A stretch of 64,000 nt of DNA from Neoscytalidium dimidiatum (taxonomy: Eukaryota; Ascomycota; Dothideomycetes; Botryosphaeriales; Botryosphaeriaceae), in NCBI GenBank assembly GCA_037367355.1, contig CM074704.1, positions 2,170,001-2,234,000 of the forward strand. The letters run 5' to 3'. The notes under the pieces were generated by a model. The model was not told the origin of the DNA. It saw nothing but the letters and a program-made list of their open reading frames with translations, and did not search any database. Positions 1 to 12,638 of this stretch are shown here, piece after piece (within the stretch, counting starts at the first letter, position 1; each line of letters starts with the position of its first letter). The translations under genes and the position numbers were made by a program.

Positions 1-1532
1 CCGTCGTGCAAAACGGGGAGGCGAGAGGGAGCCACTTCGCCGTGTCGCAGCCGCGCGAGTAGATGAGCTCGCCGTCAAATTGGCTCGCAAGCCCGTCGAA
101 GGGCGTAGTAGTGTAGTAAGGATTTAGGCTTGCACTTCCACCACCTCCAGCGATGGCTCGCTTCGCATTCGGTCCAATGACGGCAATCTTCTTCGCGGAC
201 TTGATGGGAAGCAGCCCCCCATCGTTCTTTAGCAAAGTCAAGCCTTCGGCGCCCGCTTGACGGATGACCTGTCTTATGGCCGGGCTGTCATTTGCATGCT
301 CTTCTTGCTCTGGCGTGAAGTTGTTGAAACCTTTTGTTCTCTGGACCAGGTAGAGGACGTCTCCAGCAGCACACTCAACATCTTCGGCAGACAATTCTCC
401 CTTCTCGACCGCACGAATTGCTCGATCCCCGCGCCATTTGGTCGGACCGGGCATCTCCAGGGCACAGCGCGCCGCAATGGCCTCTGCCACCGAGTTCGTA
501 CCCGTCCAATCAGACATAACCATTCTGTCGGAGTAAGTACTCATTTCAAACATAAAGCTGACAGTCCCGCGCCTGCTAGGTCCACTCACCCATCATAGTT
601 CCACTCATCACGCAGAATCTTCTTCATTGTATGCGGGAGCTGGTCGGCATGGATCCCGTTAACCAGATTATACGAGCTCATCAAAGCCCAGGGCGATGCC
701 TCCCTGATAGCGATCTCAAACGGCTTCAGATACAACTCCCTCAGAGGCCTTTCAGCAATAATCGAGTCGATCGTCATGCGCAACGTCTCCTGCTCGTTTC
801 CGACAAAGTGCTTGATGGTCGCAGCCACCTTCTTGCTCTGCAACCCGCGGATGTACGCCGCCGCCAGTTTGCCAGTCAGGAAGGGATCCTCCGAAAAAGA
901 CTCGAAATTTCGGCCTCCGAGCGGGGATCGGTGCAAGCACACGGTAGGAGCTAGCAGGACATCAGCGCCTCGGGCTTTGGTCTCGTCGCCGAGGTGCTTT
1001 CCCACCTCCTCCAGCAGATCCAGGTTCCAAGTCGCTGCCAGGGAAACACCGCATGGGAACAATGCAGCCTTCAAAAACGGATTAGCCACCTACCTGGACG
1101 GTGAGGTTCATCTCTAACTTACTGGAGTGCCATTCTTAAACCACTGCCCTCTTGCACCGTTAGGGCCATCTGTGGTCTTGATGGAGGGAATTCCCCGGTG
1201 AGGCAAGGCGACAGTACGCCAGAAGTCAGAGCCTGCTAGGAGGGAGACCTTGAAAGATCAAAGTCAGTTTACATTGTTCGAGGTATGTTTGAAACCTGTG
1301 ACTTTTTTACCTGCTCCTTGAGAGGCAGCTGCGCAGCCAATTCCCGAGCGGGCCTATCAGGCTGTCCAAAACCATTGAATTTGAGAGTTGAAATCTCTTC
1401 ATGAAACTTCGACTCGCGTCCGGCTGGGTGATGCGAGGGAACATCCGCAGGCTCCTGTGGCGTCAGCCGTAACGAAGGCGAAGCGCCAAGCGACGTCTCT
1501 GCAGGGCGCGGCAGGACCACCGTATCGGCCAT
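1..1532 (-). CDS. GH3 beta-glucosidase, 3' end cut by window edge
   Basis: Hydrolyses terminal beta-D-glucosides. Exons read leftward: 1532-1311, 1248-1123, 1068-590, then 524 to the edge, with phases that join cleanly. Family motifs appear in order: LLAGSDFWRT, DGPNGARGQ, FPCGVSLAATWN, the block around GGRNFESFSEDP, KHFVGNEQE, and GMVMSDW, whose Asp (about residue 281) is the expected catalytic nucleophile. The last exon continues through LTLLKNDGGLLPI and AGGGGSASLNPYYT, the linker that normally precedes the PA14 insert and C-terminal domain, which lie outside the window. The ATG at 1532 gives about 60 residues before the usual GH3 start (ARELAAQLPLKEQ). No signal peptide is visible, so an intracellular enzyme is likely. 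The extension is unusual, and the true start could differ. Confidence 0.93.
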
Positions 1533-4500
1533 GTTGGGCAAGATCCGGAAGTGAAAGCAGGTGAGACGACAATGACAGATGCGGCAGAAGTCACAGCGGC
1601 GTCAGACGCCGTAAGAAAGAGCGTGGGCACTGAAGAATGGGCCGGTCACGAAGTGGCTTTCGCAAGGAATGTCATGCTCGTCGTCCTATTTAAGTGTTCA
1701 ATGGCTCTCAGAAAGCGGCCAAGCGCGGACCGCACGGGGATTGCTCCATCCAGCATAAGCCGAATGGCGTTAAGACGTGCATTGTACCTGGGCCATGTAT
1801 CCTGCGTCTCGTTGATGAGTACTTACGGCGACATCAGCAGCGGTGCTGTCGATTACCCGGGTTTTTGCCTCAAAGCAGTGTGTTTAGGCAATCTGGATTG
1901 CTTGATTTTGTCATTGTTTTTACAAAAGGACTGAGTTTCGGAGGAACTTGTCGCAGGGCGAGGGGTACCTCGAAATGAAGCTCGATGGCGAAAGCAGCAA
2001 CTGGTAATTGAGCTGCAGCATTACTTGGAGCATCGTAATGGTTTTCCCGTACAGTAGCCGAGGCGGTCGCGCAAGGGCTACGGATACGGTGGTGCGGCAT
2101 GTCGTAAGATGGAACGCACGAAAAGCTCTTCAGACAATGCGGCGATAGCGGACCGATGCTAAAGGCTGCGGAGGGCCCTGGTCCGGGCCAGAGGAAGCTA
2201 AGGGTACCAATGAAGCATGGCTATTGTGCAGGCTCACGGAGCCGCGCGCCAGTGAGCGAATAGTTGGTGGAACAAAGCCAGTGGTCGAGTCGTGCGCGTG
2301 GAGATGAGGCTGGCACGACGGCCCTGAAATCCGACGCCACGTGAAGCCCCGACTGCTGTGCACTCGTTCCCACTGTCACATGCTGGGAACAAGATCCAAA
2401 GTTTCAGTTAGACTTTTCGAAACAACCAAATTTTTCCATTCATCCAGCTGACCCCGCATGCGATAGAAGAGAATCCTCGCTTGACTGAAGCACGTGATCG
2501 ATTGCGTCCAAACGAATTGATTCGTCCAAGCGCATTCCCAGACGCGGTATTGCTTTCTAACCCTGTCCCTCCCTAGCCATCTGCGGTCTCACGGTTACCG
2601 GTCCGAAAGCAGCGAGCATGGCATCAAATGCATTTACAAAGCAGATCCAGATTCTCCTTGTCACATAACCATCGAACGAGAGTTTTCGGGAAAGTGATAA
2701 TGTCTAACAACGCAACGTTATGCTAAGAAACAGAAGCGGAATAAGCCTTCTTAGTACCCACTTCATCATCCGATTACCCACTTTCGTCATCGTCATGTAC
2801 CTCCTCCCTATCTAATCTTCTCGCGCTTCAATACTGCATGAAATCTATAGGCACCTGCTACAATGGATGTGCCCACAGCTGTTGCGGCCGGGTCCAGCTG
2901 CTGCAGAAAATCCAACCCGGGTTTGAAAGCGGGGGTGTAAGTCGAGATCTGGGTGAAACTAACGTGTGCCTTGACGGCTTGAGCAAAGAGTGCAGAATCA
3001 TAGACAAACAATATATTGCAGTTACATCGGTAGAAAGTCATACAGCAGGTTTAGGCTTGATTTCCGGTCAGTCTGCACCCCACAATAGGTAACAAAAGAA
3101 GTATCCCATTCTGTTGCGGTGGCATGACCATACGTAGGTCCGACTAGCAGACCTCTCGCGTATGGTAACCATGTCCGGGCGATGCCGAGCACCAAAATTA
3201 TCACTGAGAATATTGGACATTCGTATCTGGATGACTGATTGACTGCCTACCGAATTTTCACCTTGTTGTGGTTTAAGAACGGTTCCTTCTGCTCCCAACT
3301 ATGACTTGGCCAAGATGAAGGCGAGCAGTGGTAAGTTAGGCGCAGGGAATGACCCTCTTAATGTAATGATTTATGTCATCTCACTTCACTCAATACTGGT
3401 GGATACCTAGGGAGAAGTCATGGATGACTAAGAATAAAAGCTTCTGAAAAAGGGATTCACCCACTGGGTCATAATCGCGACTGATTTTTACACAGACAAT
3501 TTTCCATGATAGGTCTTGTCTGGATCGTTCCTAAGCTCCAAGGCTGTTTCGATGTAGTTGGCCTACGGTAATGTTGTCAATATGATGTGCCCTGGAGGCG
3601 TAGATCCTCTAGTCTGGCTCCTACGGCAAAGCAGTGACGAGATATACTAGCTGTAGCGGAAAAGAACTGTGGAAGAGAATAGAACGGAGGTACTAGCAGA
3701 CACAGCTGCGTGATATTTTTTTTGTATTTCCTTGATGAAAAAAAAAGGCAGTAATAGCAGAGGCGCCAAAATATTGTACACTCCGGCGCTGATCATAACG
3801 TTTTCTTGGATTTCGGAAAGCTGAAAGTGTCTCGATGATCAGCGGCGTGTCGTTGACCTGTTGACGTTGCAGCTCTACATTGTCACAAGGTCCGACGTGG
3901 CTCCTCATCTGGCTGCCTGAAGAAAAAATAAAAGAGTTCGAGAAATGACCAACGATAGCAACGAGCGCGACATAGCACGATGAATCAGTGGCATGAGAGT
4001 GATTGAGAACACATTCCAGACTAGTGGCGACCTGCTGTTAAACATACCAGAAATGAGGCCGGTTGGGCAACAACAACCAACGCGCATGGATATCTGAGTC
4101 AGATTCGGGGGCGGTCAATTCTGGGGCCTTCCAGACTAATACAACGGTCAGCAGACACATGTGCGGTATTTCTCACCTCGCTAGCCAGCAAAGCCACAGG
4201 ATATTCGCCACGTCTGCTGCAGGTAAGGCGGCCACAGAGGCAGAAGAAACATTCATTTTTCCCAAAAGACGGGCAGTGAGATTTGTTAATTTTTTTTTTC
4301 GGCATCTTTTGCCAGTAACGACGGAAACTGCGGATCGGCTCGGTGTTCATTCAGTCTTTTTGTCAGCCGCTATGCGTTATTATGCCGAAGCTAGGGTTCC
4401 CACTGCTCCGATGGTCGATTTGAAAAGCGCCGTTCCGCCGTTCGGTGGCATGTTGAAACAAAAGTGCCGGACGGCCAGCTTATCGCGTATGCGGAGACTT

Positions 4501-5700
4501 TGCGGCCAATCGTCGAATCCTGAATGGTAATCCGAACAAGGAGATGCTCCACATGGACGTCGACTTGCGTTAGCTTCCGTAAAGGAGTCGACTCCGAAAG
4601 GGGGTTCTATCAATGCAGCTTACAGTTATAGTCAAAGTACGAAGCATGAGCGGAAAGAGTTCCCGAACCATTCCGCAGACCGCCTTAAGCATGCCGCTCA
4701 ATAACTTGCTACAACCTGATACGAATGAAGTCCAGTGCGATACGGTAGCAGTAGGCTGGCTAATCTTGTTTCCAGCACTTCCCAAAGGCTGAAGTAAAGA
4801 GTGCGGTGCCAGTTGTATTTCAGCGCCAAGACCATCTCGTGGCGATTCAAGCAGTCGTCCGAGTATGTCTAACAGAACTGTCGACGTTCATGTATGAACG
4901 ACCACCTTCAACGCCACACAGGCGGACACACCCCCTGCTGCGATAATACGGGGACCGACGTCGTCGCGACCTTCCTAAAGCTTGGCTTGTTGTAAAATGA
5001 CGCATGTCGCACTTGATTTGCCAAGAAGTTGAGGCTCGCACGTGCGGCACGCAAGACAACTGGCCTCCTGATCCCTCGCATGGGAACTTTGGTGGCGAAG
5101 ACCAAAAGGGAGTGATCCCAAAAACAGCAATGCACATGCCGAGAGAGATGTGCGTCGTTCCATGCAAGCAATCCTCGGCACGGGGGGTGGTCACCGCTCA
5201 TTTTCGGATACGTAACAGTGAGGCTAGTTTGGGTTCCTGGCAGGCAAGTTGCTGCTTGGCTGCGTGTCTGGTTCTCGCACTGCTGTCACAGATTATGCTT
5301 CCGTATTCTGGGGACGCGCTCAGCGGTGTGCTGTCCGGCGCGTGCTCGAAAGTAAGATGAGTCTCCTGAGACTGCTTGGAGATGGGGGTTCGAAGTACGT
5401 AAGTGAGCGAAGCTTCCGTGGTTCTCCAGAGCTTCCGTAAACCTGTTTGGGCGGGCAAGGCTGGCCTAAATCCTTCGGGACCCTGATTCGCAACGAGACG
5501 GAACGGCGTCCGCCACCGCCTTCATTTCCACGTCGTCGGGCAGAGATGGGAGATCTCGAGTGCGAGGCAAGAGATAGGTAGAAAGGCAAGAGCATTCCGA
5601 AGACACATTGAATGATGCGAGAGAAAAGAAAAACATTGGGGAGCGGGGAGCGAATGCGGAGACGAAAGCGCTGCACCTACCTTGCAGCTGGGGGCAATCA
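1533..5700. other. Gene-poor stretch, no supported gene
   Basis: Upstream of the GH3 gene. Reading frames here are short, mostly lack ATG starts and resemble no family I know. No tRNA, long repeat or transposon end is obvious by eye. The first few hundred bases should hold the GH3 promoter. Confidence 0.6.
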
Positions 5701-6197
5701 GGAAAATCTCTCACCCGAAAGGGAGCGAAGCCGGTTCGAAGGTTTTAAACCCCAACCGCGACGCACGCAGCAAAAAGGGCGCAAACGGCGTCTGGTCGTG
5801 TGGTCGTCTGACGAAGCGGCGAGATCCAAGATGATGCGCAGGCGAAAAACCTTCACGGAATTCGCGGGAACGGAGGAGGCGCAGGGACGAGCGTGCCACA
5901 GCATACGCGGTGCGACGGGGAAGCGGAGGTGGTGTAACGGATAGGCATTTGCGATTAGATAATGGCGGCTTTTGGGAGGGCAGCTGGAGGGCGGGAACCC
6001 GGGCGCTGGCTGGCGGGCTGATTGGCCGGCGGATTGCGCAGTCGGCGCTGAGACCGGGCTGGGGCTGGGGCTGGGGACGACCGAGAGGGCGAGCCGCGAC
6101 GTTGGCGAGCCGCGACGTCACTCGGCGGGCAGGCGGGCACGTGTAGGGCGCGAGGGCGGTGGGCCGGTGCGTGAGTGCGCGAGAGCGTGAGTGCGTG

Positions 6198-6233
<36 letters not shown>

Positions 6234-7434
6234 CGGAGAGACTTCGGGTCGGGGCGATGTGCGCGAGTAAGGCAGATCGTGGGCGAGATTGAGTGAGCCG
6301 GGATGGTGGATGGTCAAGGTCCAACGTCGGCGCGAGCGCAGCCTCTCGCTCTGTTCTGCTGGTCTCCTGTCGTCAGGCCCGCCAGGGTCCCGGACAGCGG
6401 CGAACAGAGATTGTGGAGAGGCAGGGAGCAGACGAGGCACTGGGTCCGGAGAAGACGAACAGGGCATGGCCTCCACGCACGCGAGCAGCAGCAGCAGCAG
6501 CATCGCATAGCACTGCTCGACTGAGAAGTCGTCGTCGTCGGGAGCGCCGCGCGCCAGCCGGAGATATACACAGGCTCGACAGTCGCGTGCGGCAGGGAGC
6601 GCTGGTTACGTCAGGGCGTGAGTGTTGGTGGTTGAGTAAAAGAAGTGGTAACGGAAACGCAGCGCAGGGGTGGGCGGGCTGCGCTGTCGGGCGAGGTCAG
6701 CCAACCATACGGCGGCGATAAAGCAGAGCAGATCTACCCCAGCGCGGCGCGAGGTTTCATCGAATTAAGCCTTCGTTAATGCTTCAGCGACTGCTCGTTT
6801 GGGCCAGCGCTCGAATATCCAGTACGTAAACTGCCCTAACTATGACCAAGCCCACGCCAAGCGGACGCCCTCGGTGACACTGGCGCAGACCGCATCGCTG
6901 ACACTGCGCGCCCATTACCTCTATCCATCGACACTACTTATCTATAACCAACACCGCAGCCCGCGCCCGCTCCAGCAGCCCAGCAGCAACCCAGCGTCGA
7001 GCTCGCGTCTGCCGCCCGCCCAGCAGCAGAGAGAGCGCAGAGCCGCTGCCCAGCCGCGAGCCGCCGCCGCAGCAGAGAGCGCGCCCTCACAGGCAAATGA
7101 CAGAACGCACCATCCACTTCCTCATCTTCCTCTCCCACGGCCCTTGAGCTCGCGCTTGCGCTGCCCTCCCAGAGCCCGCACCGGCACCGCTGCGCTCCCA
7201 GACACCGCATTCCCGACGCCTGCGCGATAAGCCGATCGTCCCCCCAGCAGCCAAGCCGCACCCCATATCTACCGTTATCAGACACCCGGCCTCCCAGCTG
7301 CCCATTTGCGGCCCTTCTCACTGGTGCGCTGCTGCCCGCCGCCCTGACGACCCCGACGGGCACTAACCACGGCATACCCGCCAGGCTCCACGCTGCCCTT
7401 GGACGCTATCTCCGTCCGATACTGGCCGCACGAT
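5701..7434. promoter_or_regulatory. GC-rich upstream region and probable long leader of the tamA-like gene
   Basis: This is a GC-rich, simple-sequence-rich region directly before the tamA-like ATG. It contains a (GA)n tract and many CAG/GCC-rich stretches. All reading frames have compositional bias and no recognisable domain, so I read it as promoter plus 5' leader. Short upstream ATGs exist (for example at 6257, with a stop after 11 codons), but the transcription start cannot be seen. Confidence 0.4.
6201..6231. repeat. (GA)15 microsatellite
   Basis: An uninterrupted GA dinucleotide run of 31 bases in the upstream region of the Zn2Cys6 regulator gene. Such tracts are common in fungal promoters and leaders and are length-unstable. 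Confidence 0.9.
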
Positions 7435-9899
7435 ATGACGACCGCCGTAGCTCCCCAGCCCATCATGCCTCGTTCGGACCTCGTCCCCCTCGCCGCTGCC
7501 CGCCCCAAGTCGAGCAAGCCTATGCCGGGCAAGGAGAACATCCTCCCTCTCAAGCAGTCCGCCCAGCCCGCCGCCCAGCTCACGCCCGCCCAGCGCTCGC
7601 GCCGCGAGAGGCCCTGCGACGCCTGCCGCCGCCGCAAGAGCCGCTGCGTCATCCACGAGGGCGCCCTGCTGTGCGTGCTGTGCGAGTTCCACAAGCAGGA
7701 GTGCACCTTCGTCCAGAGCCCGCTGCCGCGGAAGCGGAAGATAAACGTCGACGGGCAGAAGGAGGAGAGAGCAAAGAAGAGGTATGAACCGTGATCCCGA
7801 GAAGTTTCCCACCCCTCGCAAGCCCTGCCTGCATCCTGCAGCCCGCTACGACGCAGGCTAACGCCCGGGTCCAGATCAGTCGAGCGTGAGCAGCAGCCGC
7901 AGAACAACGGCACCGCACCACCCCACCCCCAGCAGCAACAACAACAACAACAACAGCAACAGCCCTCCCCCACCACCAAATTCTCCCGCCGAGCGCCCCA
8001 GCTGTACGACACCACCGGCCACACGCTGCAGGAGACGCTCGGCCTGCAACGGCGCCAGCACAGCCGCTACATCGGCCCCACCACGCCCTTCGACCCGCTT
8101 CTCATCGGCCTGACCCAGTTCGACACGCGCAACGAGAGCACCTTCGACCTGGGCGTGTTGCGGAAGGTCCACGACAATGAACATTTCATCATGCTGCCCG
8201 ACGAGAATACCCAGGACTTTGACAGCGAGATCGAGGCTCTCAACGCCGTCGAGGCCGTGGTAGCACCTCATGGCTCGCACCTCATCGACCTGTACTTCCG
8301 CTCCGTGCATCCAAACTTCCCCATCATCCAGAAAACCCTCTTCATGCAGCGGCACCGCGATGCCGATCGCCAGATATCTCCGCCCTTACTCGCCGGTATC
8401 TATATGTTAGCCCTGCAATGGTGGACGTACGAACCCAGGCTGTCGTCCCTGCCCAAGCCGGACGTCAGCAAGCTGGAGGCCATTGCTTCTCACTGGTTGC
8501 CCAAGGCCATGGAGCGGCCCAAGCTCTCGACGATCCAGGCCGGCTTGCTGCTCCTGCAACGGCCGGACTCGGACTCGTGGAGTCTGACAACGCAGCTCGT
8601 CGCCATTGCCCAGGAGCTGGGCCTGCATCTCGACTGCTCCAACTGGTCGATTCCCCTGTGGGAGAAGGGACTGCGCAAGCGGATCGCGTGGGCGCTGTAC
8701 ATGCAGGATAAGTGGAGCTCATTGATCCATGGGCGGCCGTCGCACATCTACAACGCGGATTGGGCGGTGAAGCCGATCATGGACGAGGACTTCTACGAGG
8801 AGGGCGCTCAGACGGGCGAGGTGCTGCGGGCCGGCAGCGAGGAGGAGGCCGCGGATGAGGAGCGCGGCGCATACGTGTTCGCGCAGATGATCACGCTGAC
8901 GGCCATCATGGCGGAGGTCATGGACACCTTCTACACGCAGACGGCTATCCAGGACTTCCAGAACGCCGGCAAGAACTCGACGCGGCTGATCCTTGACCGC
9001 GCGAAGCCTGTGCAGATCAAGCTCAAGGAGTGGTTCGCCAAACTGCCGGCCTCGACGCGCATCGACAGCCACAACTCCGGCCGCTCTTCCAACACCGGTA
9101 AGTCTTAGACCCCCCGTCCCTTTCTTTTCCACGTCTCGCCCGGTTAATCCAGATTGCCTCGCAAACAGCCACCGGCGCCCTACACCTAGCGTATTTCGCA
9201 ACCGAGATCACGCTGCACCGGCGCATCGTGCAGTCGCTCGACCCGGACACGGCGGACCCGTACCTGCTCTTCATCTGCCGCTCGGCCGCCAAGACGCGGT
9301 TGATCAGTGCCATGGACTTCGTCAACCGGCTGACGCCCGCACACCTCCAGTCGTTCTGGTATTTCGCGTCAAAGATCAACTTCACGCTGATCGGCACCTT
9401 CGGTAGTCTGCTGTGGGCAACTGCGCCTGGCAAGGAGGAGGCCGACTTCTACAAGACGCGTCTGCGCGAGTATCGCTGGACGCTGAGCGTCAGCGCCACG
9501 CGTGCCCGCTGGCTTGAGTATGCGGTGCAGATGCTGGACGCCAGCCGCGAGATGTTGCGCGGCATGAAGGAGAAGCCGCCGCTCGCGGACACGCTGGCCG
9601 CACAGCAGCAGCAACAGCAGCAGCAGCAGAACCAGCAGCAGCTCGTCGTCAGCGACAGCGGCGTCCCCTCCATGAAGCATGGTAGCGGCGGCATGCGATC
9701 AGTATTGCCTGTCCAGTACCACCAGGCTGGCGGTAGCAGCAGCCAGCACTATGGGTCGGAGCCGTCCGCGTCTTTCGAAGGCTACGGCGGTGAGGACATG
9801 GGCGAGGATTACGAAGGCAGCATCGGCGAGGGCGATTTCGATGAGCATATGAGCGAGGGCAGCGAGCAGGGCCTGAAAACGCCGGTTAGCACTGCATGA
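7435..9899 (+). CDS. tamA: Zn2Cys6 transcription factor, TamA/DAL81 type
   Basis: Probable co-activator of nitrogen-catabolic genes (GABA, urea, allantoin use), nuclear. Exons 7435-7781, 7875-9097 and 9169-9899 give 766 residues. The binuclear zinc cluster has six cysteines at about 61, 64, 71, 80, 83 and 90 (C-x2-C-x6-C-x8-C-x2-C-x6-C), followed by the basic stretch PRKRK. Exon 2 carries a polyglutamine run and then the fungal-specific factor middle homology region, including the block around HGSHLIDLYFRSVHPNFPI. Exon 3 has a second Gln run and an acidic Gly/Ser-rich tail. The CEFHKQECTFVQSP segment after the cluster and the conserved middle region are what I recall for DAL81/TamA. The Zn2Cys6 class is certain and the orthology is likely. 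The ATG at 7435 is the first in frame; 7465 is an alternative. Confidence 0.85.
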
Positions 9900-12638
9900 G
9901 GATCGTCCTGCGGCTTACCGTCGTTCCCGTGAATGGTATGTATCCTGAAGAGGTTGGTATACTTCTAATTCTTTTTTTTTTTTTTGATATCTTGCTTTGC
10001 TTTTTAGCGACGTTAGATCTGGGTCTGTTGGTTCCCGCTTTTGCGGAGATGCGTCCATGATGGAATTGTTTTTTTTTTTTTAATGAGGTAAACGGATCTC
10101 TGCGTTTTGTCTTTCGGATTGTTTGCGTTCTACTTGTTGGGTAATTTCCTCTGTTTTGTGCATATGACTGGCCTGCGGGTCCTGTCGATATTGGTTTGTC
10201 CGCTTCCGTATACCTTAGGTTGGTTTGGGTGATGAAGAAGAGGCAAGAGCTGGGGATTTTTTGTTTTTCTTTCTCTCTATTTGCATGTTGCTATCAGGCA
10301 GCAAGCGGTGCCATAACCAGAAGCAAGGCTGCCTCATTCGCGCTGAGGTTTTGGAAATGGCTCTTGATACCCAGTAGATGGAACGTCGCTCTGCCTCGTC
10401 GGAGAAGAGGAGGAGAGAAGGAAATTGTAGGCTGCGATGATGCAGTAGTAGATAGTCTGGCCATGTAGGTTTCGGCGAGGCGAGAAGAAGACCTGATGTA
10501 GGCTGTAGTTAGTTAGGAGTCAGCGGTAGTTTTTGATTGATAGCACAGTGCAGGTAGAAATAGGAGTAAATGAAATGTTCAGAATGCTAAAAGCAAGAAA
10601 CGACAACATCGAAGTTTTAAGACTTGATGGAGGGAAAGCTTGCTTAAAGCTGGTGGGGGAGGAGTGGCGTAATGTAAGGTAAGGGTCTAAGCACGACAGC
10701 TGAGAGCACAATAGAGCAGCTGAATCACGTCACCTGCCCCAGTCGGTCAGTCAGTGTCGTTTCGTCCCCTGCCCGCACCAATACTTAAACCTTAGTTCCC
10801 GCAGAACGCACCTTTTTGTTACGTCAACGCAAGTTGGTTGGTTGGTTGCAGCGTTCAAACGACTGGCCAGTGAGTGCGTGGACGGGGATGGTAGGAACGC
10901 TTATATGCGGGTTGCGTCGCTGAAGAGGCAAAGGTGATTGACAAAAACGCCGCACGTCTTTGCTCTTCCTCCTCACTCGTCATCTCGTTTTCCTAGGAAA
11001 TCGGAATAAGGTGGAGTCTCCGTCAAGACATCGATTCAGTGCGCCATCCATGGTGCAAAGCACGTTTCTCTGTTTTTCTTTCTGGCGATGCTTGCTTCGC
11101 TTGGGAGGTTGATCGCCGTGGCTGATCTTCTGCCCTCGATCCTGGCGGACGACTGGGTTAGTCGAGACGAAGGGGTTGCAACCGAATTCTTGTTAGCCGG
11201 CCCCTTCGAGGTTTGTAAGGAGCGCTCGATCGATTTTAACTTTTGCTGAAGGGGGGGGGAGCAAGTGCGTGTCTTTTTGTAGGGGCGTCCTGCTTTGGCA
11301 TCTTGCGCGAGCCAACCGGCAGGAGAAATAGGCTGCACGTGGTAGACGTGCTTGGCTGGTGCTTCATTTTCCGGTCGTTTAGGAACAAGAGCAACCGGAC
11401 GGGCGGGCGGGCCAGGCCCTTTAGTGCTGTGGGTCTGAGCGCGTTGTCAGGAGATTTGGCGAATTTTCTTTTCTTTTAATGCGGGTGAGGGGAGAAAGGG
11501 AAAGGAAAGGAAACAGGGAATCGTGGTCTTGCATGAGCCGTTGCGCGTCGATGCCGGTTGCAATCCAATCCAATGCGAAAGTGCGTGGCTGGCATTTGTG
11601 GTATATTGCGCTTCTGCATTCGAGCAAGATCGGTATTCTTCACGCATGCGGGCAGCTTTGCCGGTCGGTATGGAGATCATGAGGGTCGTCAATCGGGTAA
11701 AGGAGCAAGCAGATTTGCTGGGCCAGGGAGACGTGGCGCGGATGATGTTCATACAGGTGGTCGTGACGAACGCGATGCCAGCCTATGACGGAAGAGGAAG
11801 GGTCATGTTCCGCCAGTGGGCGTGCTTTCCCCGCTCGTTGAGCAGCCAAACGGGTTGAAGTAGGGACGAAGGGGTTTATCCAGCCTTGGGAGGTGGCTCA
11901 AACAGAAAATAAACGGAAGAGAACGGAGGATGGAAGAGGCGAGTTGGGTTGTGCACGGCGACCATCATGGTGCTGTGGTACGTGTAGTGGTTAGCATCGG
12001 CCTACAAGGTTAGCACCAATGACGCAAGATCCAGGTACCAGAACGACTACATGCACTATGCCGAGACGAGATGAGGCCCGATATTCTGACGGCCAACAGA
12101 AGCGGATGTCTGACGCTGAGAAGTTGCCTTGGCTTGATTGCTGTTTGTTGATGTCATGCTGGCCCTGAGACTTCATGGAGTGAAATGCAACTCGAGTATA
12201 ATATCAGAAACTTGCTCTGAGACCGAAACTCCAAGCCCAGCCATCTGATTAACACAAGCACCTGCACAAGAGAATATAATCATCTGTTCACTACTCACTA
12301 AATCCACTTCTGATCCCTCTCTGACCATATTCACCCGACTCCAGTCTTGACTATGCACATGAACATCTTCGCACACAAGTCTCTTCATCTACGCCACCTT
12401 TACCGCTCCATCCACACTGCTTCCATCTCAGCTCTCTGCTTCGACCTTTACTCCCCACGCAATCCCACCTAAGGCCACCCGACGGAAAAGAGACACGAAC
12501 CCTTACTCAGAAAGAAAAAAAAAACGCCACTCAAAGAACGCCAGCCATGACCACAGTGGGTAACAAAAACTGCCAAAAGTTCACGCTCTCTGAAACTTTT
12601 TCTACACAGATCTCCATCTAAAACAAGGAGTCGCCACT
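9900..12638. other. Intergenic, tail-to-tail, no gene seen
   Basis: Lies between the 3' ends of the tamA-like gene and ERV46. The first 200 bases contain T10-T14 runs, probably the 3' UTR and polyadenylation region of the regulator gene. Frames farther on (for example 10196-10468 and 11523-11858) are short, lack family signals and overlap on both strands. I see no RNA gene or mobile element. Confidence 0.55.

Noticed and set aside
5731..5745. GGTTCGAA, resembling a tRNA B box
   Set aside because: No A box, cloverleaf arms or terminator T-run at the right spacing.
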